Source of the DNA: Astragalus membranaceus
Lineage: Eukaryota; Streptophyta; Magnoliopsida; Fabales; Fabaceae
Assembly: GCA_039519185.1 (NCBI GenBank)
Contig: CM076850.1
Span: 91,296,471 to 91,360,470, forward strand
Direction of reading: 5' to 3'
Length of the DNA stretch: 64,000 bases
Shown here: one piece after another, positions 30,495-43,365 of the stretch
Numbering within the stretch: the first letter of the stretch is position 1
Layout: each line of letters opens with the position of its first letter
The notes under the pieces: generated by a model
Told to the model about the DNA's origin: nothing
The model's database searches: none
Seen by the model: only the letters and a program-made list of their open reading frames with translations
Program-made: the position numbers and the translations under genes

Positions 30495-33400
30495 TTACCT
30501 CATGAGAATAGATTCGGATAACGTGCCCGCATATCGTCCTCCCCAAGTTGCTTCCTTGGCCGAAAATCCACCCCAAACGACTTTCACAATTGGAATTGTC
30601 CTCGTCCGAAGCATCCTTTCGCCACGTTCAACAATTCGACTTGGATGAGGTTGGTAAGACAAATCCGGTCGGAGATCAACCGTCTCAAAACTCAACGGCT
30701 GGCACGGATCGGGAATGTACTTCCTCAGTTGAGATACATGAAACACATCATGCAGATTAGACAAAGCTGGGGGTAAGGCAATGCAGTATGCTACTGAGGG
30801 CTGAGTTTATTCGCTCGCAAAACTCTACCGGTACCAATAGTTGGAGACAATTTCAAAAATACATGATCGCCCTCATCAAATTCCAACGGCCTTCTTCTCT
30901 TATCGGCATAGCTCTTTTGTCGATTTGAGCGATCTTCATCCTTTCTCTAATCTGTCGGATCTTCTCAGTGGTCTCTCGGACCAAATCACGACCTAAAAAC
31001 TGTTGTTCACCAGCATCCCACCAACATAATGGGGTTCTACACTTCCTTCCATATAATGCTTCATAAGGAGCCACTCCAATACTAGAATGATGACTGTTGT
31101 TATAAAGTAAACTCCACCAATGGAAGATGATCCTCCCATTGGCCTCCAGTGGTACACAAGCCCGAAGCATATTCTCAAAAGTTTGAATGGTTCTTTCAGT
31201 TTGTCCGTCCGTTTGCGAGTGATAAGCGGTACTAGCACAAACCTTAGTTCCCAGTGCCATATTCAGTGCTCTCCAAAATCGTGATATGAACTTGGGATCA
31301 CGATCACAGATGATACTTGTTGGAATTCCATGCCACTTTACAATATTCTTGAGATACTCTTCTGCTAATTTCGTAATCCTGTGGTTTGAACTTACCGGAA
31401 TGAAATGAGCGGACTTGGTCAATCGATCCACCACTACCCAAATAGAATCGTTTTCGGCTTTGGACCATGGTAATCCCATCACAAAGTTCATAGAAATGCT
31501 TTCCCATTTCCACTCTGGCACACTCAAGGGTTGTAACTGACCGGAAGGTTTCTGGTGCTCTATCTTAACCTTTTGACAAGTTAAGCATCAAGACACAAAC
31601 TCTGCAATCTCCAATTTCATTCTCGGCCACCAATACAACTGCTTAAGATCTCGATACATCTTGGTAGACCCAGGATGTATTGAGAACTGACTCTTGTGAG
31701 CCTCTTCCAAAACCTGCTTCTTTATATCTTCATCATTGGGCACACAGATTCTACCATCGAAGCAAATCACACCGTCACTATCTTCGGTGAAATTTGGCAA
31801 TCTTTTGAGCCTGCAGCTCCACATCAACCTCTTGGGCTGAGCGAATCAGATTTCTCAAAGAACTCGAAATCTGAATGTGACTCAACACCAATCGGTTCCT
31901 CCTAGGTTTCACCTTCAAGTTGAGATCTCTAAAAAACTCTAAAAGAGCCATCTCATGCATCATCAATTCCGCCGTGTGAAGAGATTTTCTGCTCAGAGCA
32001 TCAGCCACAACATTAGCCTTCCCTGGATGGTACTTTAATTCAAAATCATAATCTTTCAGAAACTCTACCCATCTTCTCTGATCGAACAGATATTTAAGGC
32101 TTTTGTGATCACTAAAGACTTCAAAACGAGAACCGTACAGGTAATGTCTCCAAATCTTTAGTGTATACATAATCGCCGCTAACTCTAGGTCATGAGTTGG
32201 GTAATTCTCTTCATGAGGCTTCAACTGTCTGGAGGCATAGCTACCACTTGTTGGTTCTGCGTAAGAACACATCCTAAACCCTTACCAAAGGCGTCATTGT
32301 AAATTTGAAATCCCAGAGACGGATCTGGAAGAATTAGAATTGGAGCAGAAGTCAAACGGACTTTAAATTCGTAGAAACATTCATCACAATCAGAGTCCCA
32401 TACAAACGGTTGACCCTTACGAGTTAACCGAGTGAGTGGAAGAACCAACTGAGAAAATCCTTGAATAAATCTTTGATAATACCCAGCTAATCCCAAGAAA
32501 CTTCTTACTTCACTGACTGAAGATGGTTGTTCCCAGTTCACTACAGCTTCAATCTTACTGGGATCCACTGCAACACCGGACTGCGATATTACATGTCCCA
32601 GAAACTTCACTTCAGACATCCAGAAATCAGACTTCGAAGGCTTATGCATACAACTTCTTCTCTCGGAGTACATTAAGGACAATTCGAAGATGTTGCACAT
32701 GCTCCTCAATCGTCTTAGAGTACACCAAGTTATCATCAATGAATACAACGACAAACTGATCCAAGTAGGGATTAAAAATTCGATTCATGTAATCCATGAA
32801 TACAGCTAGAGCGTTGGTTAGACCGATGGGCATCACTACAAACTCGTAATGTCTGTATCTAGTGCGGAAAGCTGTTTTCGGAATATCCAAAGCTCTAACT
32901 ATGATTTGATGATAGCCCGACCTTAGATCAATCTTAGAAAACACTGCAGCTCCCCTAAGTTGATCTAGCAAATCATCAATCCTTGGTAGAGGGTACTTAT
33001 TCTTAATGGTCACCTTGTTCAACTAACGATAATCGATACATAATCTCATGCTCCCATCTTTCTTCTTGACAAGCAACACAGGAGCACCCCATGGCGAAGC
33101 ATTGGGTCGAATGAACTGTTTTGAAATCAACTCTTCAAGTTGGGTTTTCAATTCCTTTAGCTTTAAAGGGGACATTCTATATGGAGCAATAGAAATTGGT
33201 CATGTGCCCAGGACCAATTCTATAGAGAACTCCACCTCACGATCTGGAGGTAAATAGGAGACTTCATCTGGAAAAACATCTAGGAACTCATTTACAACTT
33301 GCACAGAAGATAAATCAAAACCTATTTTAGTTGATGCAGACAACATCATGACATAAGCTTCTGCGCATTGGAAAAGACAAAGACTTGCAGAAGTGAAAGA

Positions 33401-33735
33401 TATAACTGCTTCGGAATTGGTCAATGGCAACTCCACTGATTCGGAGGCAAAACCGATAGTCCAATTAAAGCAATCAATTGTTACATGGTTGGCAGACATC
33501 CAACTCATACCTAGGACAATGTCCATACCCTTCATTGGCAAACAAATAAAGTCCACCACAAAGTTTCTATCTCCGATGGCTAGAAGACAGTTTTCGCATA
33601 AAGCTTGGGTTTGGACACTACCCTCAATAGTAGTTAGAATAGATATTGGTTGAGGCAACAGAGTTAAAGCCAAGCCCAACCGATCGACACACGCTTGAGA
33701 TATAAAACAATGGGTTGCACCTGAATCTATAAAAT
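30495..33735 (-). pseudogene. Gypsy pol, multiply disrupted
   Basis: Protease (DSGATHCFIS active site, near 33690-33725), reverse transcriptase (SKIDLRSGYHQI; catalytic FIDD at about 32729), RNase H (RFEVFSDHKSLKYLFDQ), integrase (zinc region 31588-31827, core 30853-31527) and a chromodomain-like tail (PIVKVVWGG...EATW, about 30560-30610) follow one another. Breaks: in-frame stops near 33198, 33020 and 31590, and several frameshifts between 30760 and 32760. In the core, the first catalytic Asp is replaced (SISMNFV instead of SISMDFV), so it would be inactive even if frames were intact. This is a dead copy. Confidence 0.9.
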
Positions 33736-35328
33736 ACTGACTGAGTTAGAGAAAAGAGATCCCATACCCCTCAGTAAGTTATCTGTAGCCTTGACATTCT
33801 GAGCATCCAAGGTATAGACTCGTCCGTGTGTTGTATTAGCACGCCCCTCTTCATTCCTCTTCTTTACTGGACAGTCCGGAGCATAATGGCCTTCCTTCTT
33901 ACAATAGAAACAGAGATGGGATCCATATTGGCATTCACCTCGGTGGAACTTCCCACATTTGGAACATTTGCTGAACTTTGTAGAATCAAATGATTGAGCT
34001 TGTTTTCCTTTGAAAATATTTCCCTTTAACTTTCCATTTGGAGTTGATGATTCAGCTACCTTCTTCTTTCCTTTCCAATACTCCCTCTTTTCTTCATACA
34101 ATCTATTGAGATCATCCTCGGTGACATAGGCTTGTTGCACCAAGGCAGCATTATTGGTAAGAGTATAAGAACTAAGACCTCGAGCCACATCCGCACGAAG
34201 GCCCATCTTTAGGGGTGTTCAATGGTTCGGGCAAATCCAAACCAACCCACAATCCAATCCAAACCGATATGTTTGGTTCGGATATTTTTCGTGTTCGGGT
34301 CAAAATCGAACAAATCCAAACCAGCCCGTAGTTGTTTGGATCGGGCAACGGATTTTAAAAATCAAATCCGCAAACCCGAACCAACCCATATTACGTCATA
34401 ACAATTTTGTAATTTTAGATGTACACGATTTTATTTGCTTAGAATTTTTACCTTAATACTTTATGATTAAGTTGTAAAATTTTAATACTATCAATGGGAA
34501 GACTATTAGTTGATTTGAGTTTGATTTCGTGTGATTTTCAATTTTATTATCTATTTAAAGTGTTGAAATTTCATAAAAAAGTGTTGTTTTTTATATTTTA
34601 GAAAATTAATATTTTAGTGAATGACCCGTGAGCCTAATCCAAACCAACTCGTCCAATATCGGTTTGGTTTGGTTCGGATTTTGGAGAAAAAAAATGTAAA
34701 ATCCGAACCAACCCAAACCGAATAATTATAATTGGTTCGGGCAACGGATTTGGTCAAATCCGATCCAAACCGACCCGCGAACACCCCTACCCATCTTATA
34801 CATCTGCATTTTCCATTCATCATTCGGAGCATACCTTGCTAACTGATAAAACTGAGACCACTTCTCAAACTTAGCGGTGTATTCTCCCACCGTCATATCA
34901 CCTTGCCTGAGGTTCACAAGTTCAGTCTGCTTGCTTAATTTCTTCACTGGAGGGAAGAAATGTCCAATAAACAATTCTTTAAAGTTAATCCAGGTAATAG
35001 GAGTCCCCTGGTTCACCATCAGTTCATGAGCATTAGTCCACCAAGTATGTGCTTCTTCTTCGAGCATATGAGCTGCAAAGAGTACTTTCTCTTCTTCACT
35101 GCATTGAAGGGTTCTGAAAATTCTCTCCATAGCATCGATCAAGTAATGAGATGTCATTACATCAGGTCCTCCTTTGAAACTTGGGGGATTCATCTTTTGG
35201 AAACGGAAGTAAGCTCTGTTCGTATCTTCCGGAAGATGTTGCATATTGGGTTGCTGATAAGTCTGTTGTTGGAATTGCAGCATATCTTGCATCATTTTCT
35301 GCTGCATTTCCATCATGTTCTGCATCCA
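33727..35328 (-). pseudogene. Gypsy gag, split by a hAT-type MITE
   Basis: The capsid part lies at 34798-35328 (MNPPSFKGG, HMLEEEAHTWW, NLRQGDMTVGEYTAKF). The C-terminal part, with a Cys-rich zinc region (CSKCGKFHRGEC and CFYCKKEGHYAPDC), lies at 33727-34209. The 580-bp insert between them destroys the frame. The start is uncertain: an ATG at 35328 precedes MEMQQKMMQDML, but the frame is open further upstream, across a 3' splice-site-like TTGTTTGCAG. Confidence 0.88.
34210..34789. mobile_element. hAT-type MITE
   Basis: Ends TAGGGGTGTTC and GAACACCCCTA are perfect 11-bp inverted repeats, flanked by a perfect 8-bp target duplication CCCATCTT (34202-34209 and 34790-34797). Eight-bp duplications are diagnostic of the hAT superfamily. 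The subterminal regions are filled with CCAAACC / GGTTCGG motifs. There is no transposase, so it depends on an autonomous hAT element elsewhere. Confidence 0.95.
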
Positions 35329-35509
35329 GGCAGAGTGCGGATCGATTGGTCGATTGTTCCTTGAGTTTCTTGCCCTAATTCTGCAAACAATGCACCAAGT
35401 ATTGAGTTGATCAGGCTCAATGTCCATTAGCATAATAAGAAGTAAAATAACAGAATTACTCAAGGCACAAACACCCCTAAAACTAATCTAAGCCCGACTA
35501 GGTCGAACT

Positions 35510-35521
35510 GCTCTGATACCA
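35510..35521 (-). promoter_or_regulatory. Primer-binding site, tRNA-iMet type
   Basis: The sense strand reads TGGTATCAGAGC three bases after the 5' LTR of the second gypsy element. Confidence 0.93.
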
Positions 35522-35524
35522 TAA

Positions 35525-37226
35525 TGTAATACCCCAATATGTCAAACCTAAAAGATATACCAGGATACACTTTCTAGCATACATCAGAGTGTCATTTCTG
35601 TTTATGGACATTGAACAAAAACTAAAACTTCGATGGAATTCATCAAAGTATCACTCATATAGCATACCTTCAAAATAGAAGTACATAATTAACTTAAGTT
35701 TCATGATTAAACATCCTTTCCTCATTCCTAAAGTTCAATATCCAAAAATACAGAAATAGCGGAAACAACATACAACATTGAGTACGATTACAAGTCATAT
35801 AATCGAAGTACTTATAACAAGGGAGACTACTTGAGCAAATAACTAAGTCTTCAATATCATCAAGCGGAACATCATTTAGCCATGCTTCTTTGCTTTCGAA
35901 TTTCCCTGTTTCTCTGAAAACCACAATACATAAAGGGTGAGATAAACATCTGAGTGAGTTCTATCCAGACCCCTTACTAAACACTCGCAATTCGTTATGC
36001 ATCTTTTGACTCGTAGCCCCTAATTAGGTAACTACGTGCAAACCTTTTCCTTACCTTTCTTCCTGACTTAGCACAACACCGGTAACCATATACTAGATTC
36101 CCGATGACAGAATGATGCGCGTTTTAAACTTTTGTGCACGAGGTAACAGAATGATGCGCACGGTCCAGGCGTGATGACGTGCGACCCGTGATCTTTCACC
36201 AGTGTTCCAAAACTTTGATTTTTCGTGTAAATTTGGCTATTCCGTTCGTTCCAATATCCGTTCCGATCGATTCCCGAACATAACCACATATTATTTCAGT
36301 ACCAAACAACCATCATAATTAGTCCAAATCAACGTCAAACAACATATATCCATTTCTCGTTCCTTTCAAGACACAATAGCACACAATTTCGAATTACGGT
36401 TTTTGACTCGAAAATTTACGAACTGAAAACTGAAACAGAGAATGCAACCAACAATTCCGAAACAAAAAACCTAAGCGAGTTAGAACTCACCACTTGTGAT
36501 GAAAATTACAAACAACCACAAACGAAGTGGAATGACGACGTAACCTCACGAACGATCCCCGAATCGATTCCAACGCTCCCACTAACACGAAATCGCTTCA
36601 AAACGACTCAAACGAAAAACCATCACTCTCCAGTCCCTAGCTACTGAAATGTGCTTGATTGAACTCCAACCACTAGTTATTGAACTTCAACCACAACATG
36701 CAAGAGCCAAAACTCCCCAAAACTCCCTTTTCTTCCACTTGAGCTTCACTAATCGAAAATGGTGGAAAGGGGGGGAAGTGTTGATGTAGATGGTAGTGTC
36801 AATGAATAGAGGGTGGGAAGCTGAATCTAATGGTGTGAAAACCTCTCACATGCATCAAAGTTTGAAGATAATCTCTCCTCCTCTTCTCCCTCTCACTCTC
36901 GCAACTTCTCTCTCTCTCTCTCAAGCTTTTTCTTTCTTTCTAATTTTCTGAACTCTGAGTGTGTGTGTTGGTCATGGGAGTGAGTGGTGAATTAAGTTAA
37001 TCAGCTGAGGGGTTTAAGTGAGCTGAGTGAAAAATGGGGAGGAAAAGTCCATTCTACCCTTAGTTCTAATTCCCACTTAAAACCAAGTTTTTAATCAAAT
37101 ACTCAATCAATAATTTCCTATCATTAACATAACTTAACAAACAACACACATTCAATTTATTCAACCCATGACAACCATCTCATATAAAATCAAATAAGCT
37201 AAATTACTTAAATTGGGGATGTTACA
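35525..37226 (-). repeat. 5' LTR of the second gypsy element
   Basis: 1,702 bp, TGTAATACCCC to GGGGATGTTACA on the plus strand. It carries a deletion (around 36105) relative to the middle LTR. CT-rich sequence near 36880-36950 would be a GA-rich leader on the sense strand. A small sense frame (35694-35924) matches the one in the middle LTR (FRETG ... KEAWLNDVPLDDIEDLVICSSS). Confidence 0.92.
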
Positions 37227-37818
37227 CACTACGTGGACTCCTTCTCATGAGACGGGTAGGTGACACTATAGCACAGCTATGCAACGTATAAAATGATGAA
37301 TCTTCACGTGAAAAATAAATGTTTGAATGGAGGAAAGTGTGTCAAGTTTTTCTCCCAAAAACTCTCCAAGTCTTCGAATGTGTGTAGTGTGAGGGAGAAG
37401 TGAGATATATTTCTCTTTTTTCCAAAAAGTAGCTTCCCAAAAGGTAGACAAGACATTCCCCACCAACCAAAAGTGATATTCCAATAACAAGTGGACAAGT
37501 GTCCACCCTAGCCATAGGTGCAGAGAAGGGAAGCGCTAACTTGACATAAAGGGAGAGAGAGGCGCCAATTGTACTTTTCATTTTGATCCCCAATTGACCC
37601 ACCATAAACTGGCGCTATAGCGCTTAACGATGCAATACTAACAAAGGCATTAAAATATTCACAAAGGCACAAATTGTGCCAAATGATAACGGATCAACTC
37701 CTAACCCTTCTTTCCTCTAAGTAGTTGATATTTACTAAATAAAGCTGGAATATTACTTGAGAGCTTGCATTAATTTAAGTGATAAGAGCATAAATAACTC
37801 ATATAAATATGAGTTATC
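37227..37818 (-). repeat. 3' LTR remnant and polypurine tract of the Athila-like element
   Basis: The sense strand passes ACAATGGTTTAAGTTTGGGG, a typical Athila/Tat polypurine region at 37819-37850, into an LTR starting TGATAACTCATATTTATATG. The LTR is cut at 37226 by the neighbouring element. A similar LTR start appears at 62148 in the other orientation. Confidence 0.7.
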
Positions 37819-37859
37819 ACACCCCAAACTTAAACCATTGTTTGTCCTCAAGTAATGAC

Positions 37860-40487
37860 ACTTGAATAAGATAAGAGCATAGACACGTATTTTCAGAATT
37901 CAAAACACAATCAGTTTCCTTGCTAACTCAAACAACTTTTCAAGGTTGCTCTCAAGGGGCTAACCTTTCAGATTTACACACCCACTTACACTCCATTGCT
38001 TTTCACAACATCTAGAATTATTACTGCTCAATTGTGGGTGTGTGATTTCTAAACTTAGTTTAATTCCTAGCTAGGTTCAGAAATTCTCTTATCCATGGAA
38101 AGAGTGGCTTTCTTTTGGTTTAATCAAGGAATTTTTCAAAAGAGAGTAGACTAACAACTTCACATAAGAAATGGGGGCTTCAAAGCACAACAAAGGGCTT
38201 GATTAGGCATTTCAGATCCTTGGTCAGTGCACTAAATACTAACATGGTGATTTTTCAGTGCTATAGCGTTAGATGCTATAACACTGGCAATTTGATGAAC
38301 AAATTTAGCTGCAATGCCCTTATTATTGACTCCTTATTTGCGTTTTTTTTTCAGTTTTTGTTTAGGGCAGTTGCAGCTGATTACAATATGCAAGATTGTT
38401 GTGCAAAAACGTGTGCAAGTATACACAGTCTAACAAGTAATAAAGTAGTAAGTAAAGATCGTTCCCACGAGGATTAAGGTTTAATTCTTAAGTCTTTGGA
38501 ATAGTATTTGAATTAATGAGTAAACGTAGCCAAATAAGGAGCGACGGTTGTGGAGCAATAATTAATGTAAATGAGATGAGAGCAACAAGATATGAGCAAG
38601 TAAAAATACGAGAGATGGTAATAGTCAAGACTAGGATCAATAAACACAACTTATAGATCCGGTGCTGTGACTGATGCTGTGGTAGCACTCAGTGTGCAGA
38701 ATGAAGGTGGATATTCCTATCACTAATAACGTAATGTTTTCAAGGTTACCTTATTCCTAAGCTCCCATTGAGGTTCGTTACGTAGGTTGAAAGGCACATT
38801 TCAGATCACACTATAGCCCTAACTTCATATTCCTATCCTTCGTTAGGAAAGAATAATATTCCTATTATTCTGCAAACTATATTAACTTGTGAAATCGGTG
38901 AGTTAACTCCTTCCGGATATTAAAACACGTTACCCTAATCAAGGTGATCAAGTTCGAAAAGAGTTTATAATAATAAAACACACAAGTTAATGAGGCCTCA
39001 CAAATCAATCACATTAAAGCAATCTACAAGAACATGTTCATATCACCCTCAGAGCATTATATCAGGATGGCCTGTGTTAGAATACTGAAAATTTAGGCTC
39101 AAATTTCTATTTTCTCAAGGTTTCGCCCTCAGAATTAACATTTTTCGTACTGCTTATCGTGCGAAGTTGTAGCTTTCGCCCCCTAGCTTTGTGTGTGTGC
39201 TCTCTTTGTACTTCTTCCATAGGTTTCAACACTTACTAGGCTTGGCTTCGGATCCATCTTAGAATTTCCTACGCTACTTATCCTTATCAATTACTACGGG
39301 CAGATTATTATACTGATTCACACAGGAGTAGGTATTTTTTTTCTAGGCCGTGTATTTTGATTTGAGTTTAAAGTGGTGCACAATTTTTTTTTGAGGCTCA
39401 TCCTGGCCAAAGCTTCGACTGAAACTGAAATGGTGTCTACACAAAACAGCCTCCCTACACAGTGACCAAGTTCACCTTGTTGCGTTTGCGCAACTTGATT
39501 AATTTTTGTGCACCCTCCCTCTAGCCTTGCTACTAGCATGCTACCCCCAAACTTGACTTGTGCTCTACTCGTAGTTCTTTTTCAAGCTCTAAGCAGTTTT
39601 GGTCCTTGCTAAGTTTCCCCTTAACTTCTACCAATGTAAGCCTTACGCCTATTTCAAAAGACAAAGAGTTAGGTGTGTACTGGGAGGGCTAGACTACTTT
39701 GTTCACACTTCTAAGCCTACATAATTTCTGGTTATCCTCATCAGGGTCTGCCTTGAGAAAACAATTTTTTTTTCAATACTATCACAGATGCTACCAGCAC
39801 TATCTATCTCAGATGCTATCAGGGGTGCTGCCCCAACATTTACTTGCATTTTTATTCCTAGCACAGACCGTACATAGCAGCGGAACATAGCAGAACATAG
39901 CATTAGAAATTTTTTTTTGTTTTTGCTTTTTAGAAGGGGAACACATTTTTCTTCATAGAATTGCATCTTAAGCAGAAGACTATATTTGCTCCACCCCCAA
40001 CTTAAGCAGAGACAGTGTCCTCACTGTCAACCACCAGGCGGGAGATGGGCAATTTGCAAAAACAGAAAGAGGAAACAGGGAATAAGAAATTACTGGATCC
40101 CAGGGTGGGATCATTTCTTCTGCTGCTTCTGCTGGGGTTCCTCTTCTGCACTTTTCTCATCTTCTTCTTCAGCTTCCTTTGCCATCATCATTCGTATCTT
40201 GCGGGGTGGCCTAACTGCACACATCTTTCTTCGTGTCCATGTGGACTTAGGTGGTATCTGAAAGGGCACAACTCCAGAGGGTGTGCCAGCAAGGTTCTTC
40301 CTCTTCTTTCACGGTGAAGATGTTGTGGCAGCACTCTTCCCAGTATTAGTGGATTTGGCAGGGGCTCTTCTTCTGTCCTGGTCATGCTTGGACTTGTTCT
40401 CTCTCTCTCAGCTTCAGCACTGCCGTCTCCCTTGCCTTCTGAGTTCACTCCTCTCATTGAACTGACTAGGGAGGAGCTACTGGAGCT
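37860..40487. other. Non-coding 3' region of the Athila-like element
   Basis: No convincing gene. Near 38397-38480 the sequence (TGTTGTGCAAAAACGTGTGC ... GATCGTTCCCACGAGG) looks like the end of another LTR in minus orientation. I could not find its other end or a target duplication. Confidence 0.35.
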
Positions 40488-41699
40488 TCATTCATTCCTG
40501 TCCACCTCCTCATCATCACTATCTATTAGCACTGTTTCTTTTAGGGGTGCTGCCGTAGTCTTGGCAGCACCAGATGTGCTTTTCTTCTCTTCCTCTGCTC
40601 TTGGGGCTTGTATGGGAGCAGGTTTCTCATGGGCGTGGCCACTAGGGCCAGCATCAGGCAACACCCAGTCAGGGACCACAGGTGGGGGCAGAATAGCTTC
40701 GCCCCTTTCCTGAGTGTACCATTCATGGGCTGCTTTTAGGAACACCCACACAGCCTCTTGCTTCAGAATGTGATTCTGCATTAGCAGCAGCACATCTGCT
40801 AGCCCACTGGCTTCTTCAGCTTTCTTCTTCTCAGTCTCCTCCTCCTCCTTCTCTTTTCTCTCCTCTTTCTTCTTTTTCACCTCTTCGTCGAATGCCAACA
40901 CCACTTCTGGGTCTAATGGGAAATCTTCCTCATCTTGGTCAAATCATGGCACATCCTCAGCCTCACATAGCAGCCGGATTAGGTTGGGATAAAACAGCAT
41001 CCCTACGTTTCTCCTTGCACAAGCCAAGATCTCTCTCTCCATCAACTGCCCCAAATTTATGTGTGTTTAAGCACAGCATGGCCTCCAAAAGGAACATCTG
41101 TTCCTCGTGCCAGTAGAAATTGTGGGTTGTGGGCAGCACAGAACTCATGACCCATAAAGACAAGGATCTTAAAAGGGCTTCAATATTGTTCTCTTCACCT
41201 TGAACACAGCAGAGTCTTCCTTTACCCATTCTGTTCCAGGCACACACAGCACTCTCAACAGTCGTGCCATGTCCTTTTCAGTTGCAGCGGCTAGTATCCG
41301 TTCCAGGCTCTCTTCCACCTCTGGCAGGCCCAGTAGTTCATTGATCCTCTCAGCAGAGAAGGATACTAACCTTCCTCGCACCACAGAGAATGTGGGCTCC
41401 GGTTTTCCTTTTAGCTTCTCAGGGATGCCAGCATAGAACTCCCGTGTGAGCCCTGCGAGAACATATGGTGGTTGCTGCGTGAGCTTCTCCCATTGCATTT
41501 CCTTAAAGATCTCAGCAACAGCTGAGTTTGTTGATTTCTGGGCTATGCCTCTTTCGGGCAAATGGTTTCTGTTTTGGGTGGATGTGGCGTAGAGCTCTTT
41601 AGCGTATTTGCTGGGTAACCTGGCAAAGATTTCCTCAGGCACCAGTTTGTTGCTGGCTTTCTTTGCTTTAGATATTGGGGATTTGGTTTTGGGTGCCAT
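40488..41699 (-). pseudogene. Athila extra ORF (putative plant transposon protein), broken
   Basis: The ATG at 41699 starts a basic N-terminus (MAPKTKSPISKAKKASNK). The frame then enters the region common to plant transposon proteins found next to Athila pol (LTREFYAGIPEKLKG, VRGRLVSFSAERINELLGLP). It stops at 41169. A second frame (40488-40904) has a long Glu/Lys-rich coiled-coil-like stretch and ends in an acidic tail, VLIDSDDEEVDRNE, resembling a SUMO-interacting motif. The two are probably one protein broken in between. Its position after pol is that of the env-like ORF, but I see no transmembrane span. Function unknown. Confidence 0.65.
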
Positions 41700-42286
41700 T
41701 TTAGGGTTCAGTGAAGGTTTTAGGGTTTATTGGGTGAGAAGGGAGCTTCGACGTATTGATAGTGAAAGAAAACTGTTTTGCGGTTAGCAGTGGAGGACGG
41801 TGAAGGGGTTTGTTATTTAACGATGGGAGAAGCGGTTTCGATTGGGGAAGGTGGGGGGTGACAGTTTGGTATTTGTGCAGAGAAGTTATGGTCTAGGGGG
41901 AAGTCACAGAGTTTTATGGGGGTGAGACGTTACAGGCTAGGCGTGGAGGGGAATTTGAAGCGATGTTACAGTGTGCTGGATAAGACAGCATAGCACGTCG
42001 TGTTGACGCACGCTGTCATAGCCCAACTGCTTTCTGCGCGCACTTGAGTGCTCTTGGCACCAGCACAACACCTTTTTATTCTTTTAAAAATTCAAAACCT
42101 GCCTCTGTTCACAACGGCCTCTTGCAGTGCTACCAGCGATGCTGCCAAACGGTGCCTCTGTGCTGCCAGCACTCTTACTTTCATACCTGATTCTAAAAAT
42201 TAAAAACAAAACTAAAACAAAACAAAACAATGGTTAGCCTATGGGCTGCCTCCCAGTAGTGCTTGGTTAAAGAGTCCTCAGCCTGA

Positions 42287-43360
42287 CTAAACTGCATTGG
42301 AGCATGGGTAGTCACTCAAGGGGGTGGATGCCTTGGTGCTGGGCACCGGCTCACCCAAGTAAAGCTTCACTCTTTGTCCGTTCACCTTAAATTCATTTCC
42401 ATTTGTTTCGTTCCTTAGGTCTACAGCCCCTTGGGAGTGCACCTTAAGAATTGTGAATGGACCAGACCATCTAGATTTGAGTTTTCCGGGAAAAAGCCTT
42501 AGTCTAGAGTTAAAAAGCAATACTTGGCCTCCTTCCTTGAGTTCTCTTTTCAGAATTTTAGCATCATGCCAAGCTTTGGTTTTATCTTTGTAAATTTTGG
42601 CATTTTCATATGAGAAGTGTCTCAACTCCTCAAGCTCATTGAGCTGCAGCATCCTGGCCTTGCCAGCTTGTTTTAAATCAAAGTTCAGCTTTTTCGTTGC
42701 CCAAAAAGGCTTGTGCTGCAATTCAATGGGCAAGTGGCAAGCCTTACCAAAAACCAATCTACCAATGGGTGTTTTGAAGGCTGTTCGGTATGCCCAGAGA
42801 GCATCATCCAGATGGATGGACCAGCCCTTCCTTGATGGATTCACCATTTTTTCTAAAATTCTTTTTATCTCCCTATTAGATAGCTCAACTTGGCCACCTG
42901 TTTGAGGGTGGTAGGCTGTGGCAATCTTATGTTTGACTCAGTACCTTGCCAACAGCCCTTCCATCAGTTTGTTACAGAAGTGGGTGCCCTCATCACTAAT
43001 GATAGCTCTAGGTGTGCCAAACCTTGTAAAAATATTTTTCTCGATGAATTTTAGCACGACCTTTGCATCATTAGTGGGAAGAGCAACTGCTTCTATCCAC
43101 TTTGACACATAATCAACGGCTGCAAGTATGTATAGATTGCCAAAGGAGGGTGGAAAGGGTCCCATTAAATCAATACCCCAAACGTCGAATAGCTCAACTT
43201 CTAGGATATTATTCAAGGGCATTTCATTTTTATTTGATATATTGCCCACCCTTTGACATCTATCACACTTTTTAGCATATACATGAGAATCTTTAAAAAT
43301 GGAGGGCCAGAAATAACCTGTTTGTAGAACATTAGCAGCAGTTCTTGCTCCTCCGAAATG
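42287..43360 (-). pseudogene. Athila-like integrase, main part
   Basis: The downstream half of integrase after the insertion point. The second half of the zinc-binding motif (KKCDRCQR) is near 43250. The catalytic region follows: WGIDLMGPFPPSFGN, ISDEGTHFCN, then TAYHPQTGGQVELSNREIKRIL, which supplies the Glu. A stop codon lies at 42938, between the second Asp and the Glu. The C-terminal part (WAYRTAFKTPIG, RWSGPFTI) ends at 42287. With the piece ending at 59305 it forms the HHCC finger. Confidence 0.9.
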
Positions 43361-43365
43361 GCCTC

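Larger units (their letters stand above)
25461..37226 (-). mobile_element. Second chromovirus-like gypsy element in a tandem arrangement
   Basis: Minus strand: 5' LTR (35525-37226), primer site, gag, pol, then 3' LTR (25583-30449). Beyond the 3' LTR comes a further primer site and untranslated stub (25461-25582) matching 35404-35524. LTR, internal region, LTR, stub is a partial dimer that shares its middle LTR, a typical product of unequal recombination. All genes are broken. Confidence 0.88.

Noticed and set aside
37590..37630. Palindrome GGCGCTATAGCGC as a possible regulatory site
   Set aside because: Single short palindrome in a truncated LTR without recurrence; not enough to support a function.
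38397..39600. A further solo LTR in the Athila-like 3' region
   Set aside because: Only one LTR-like end is visible near 38397; no second end or 5-bp duplication could be found by eye, so it is only noted, not called.
40283..40713. Plus-strand Ser/Leu-rich ORFs opposite the Athila extra ORF
   Set aside because: Antisense to the Glu/Lys-rich coding stretch, which gives Ser/Leu/Phe-rich shadows.
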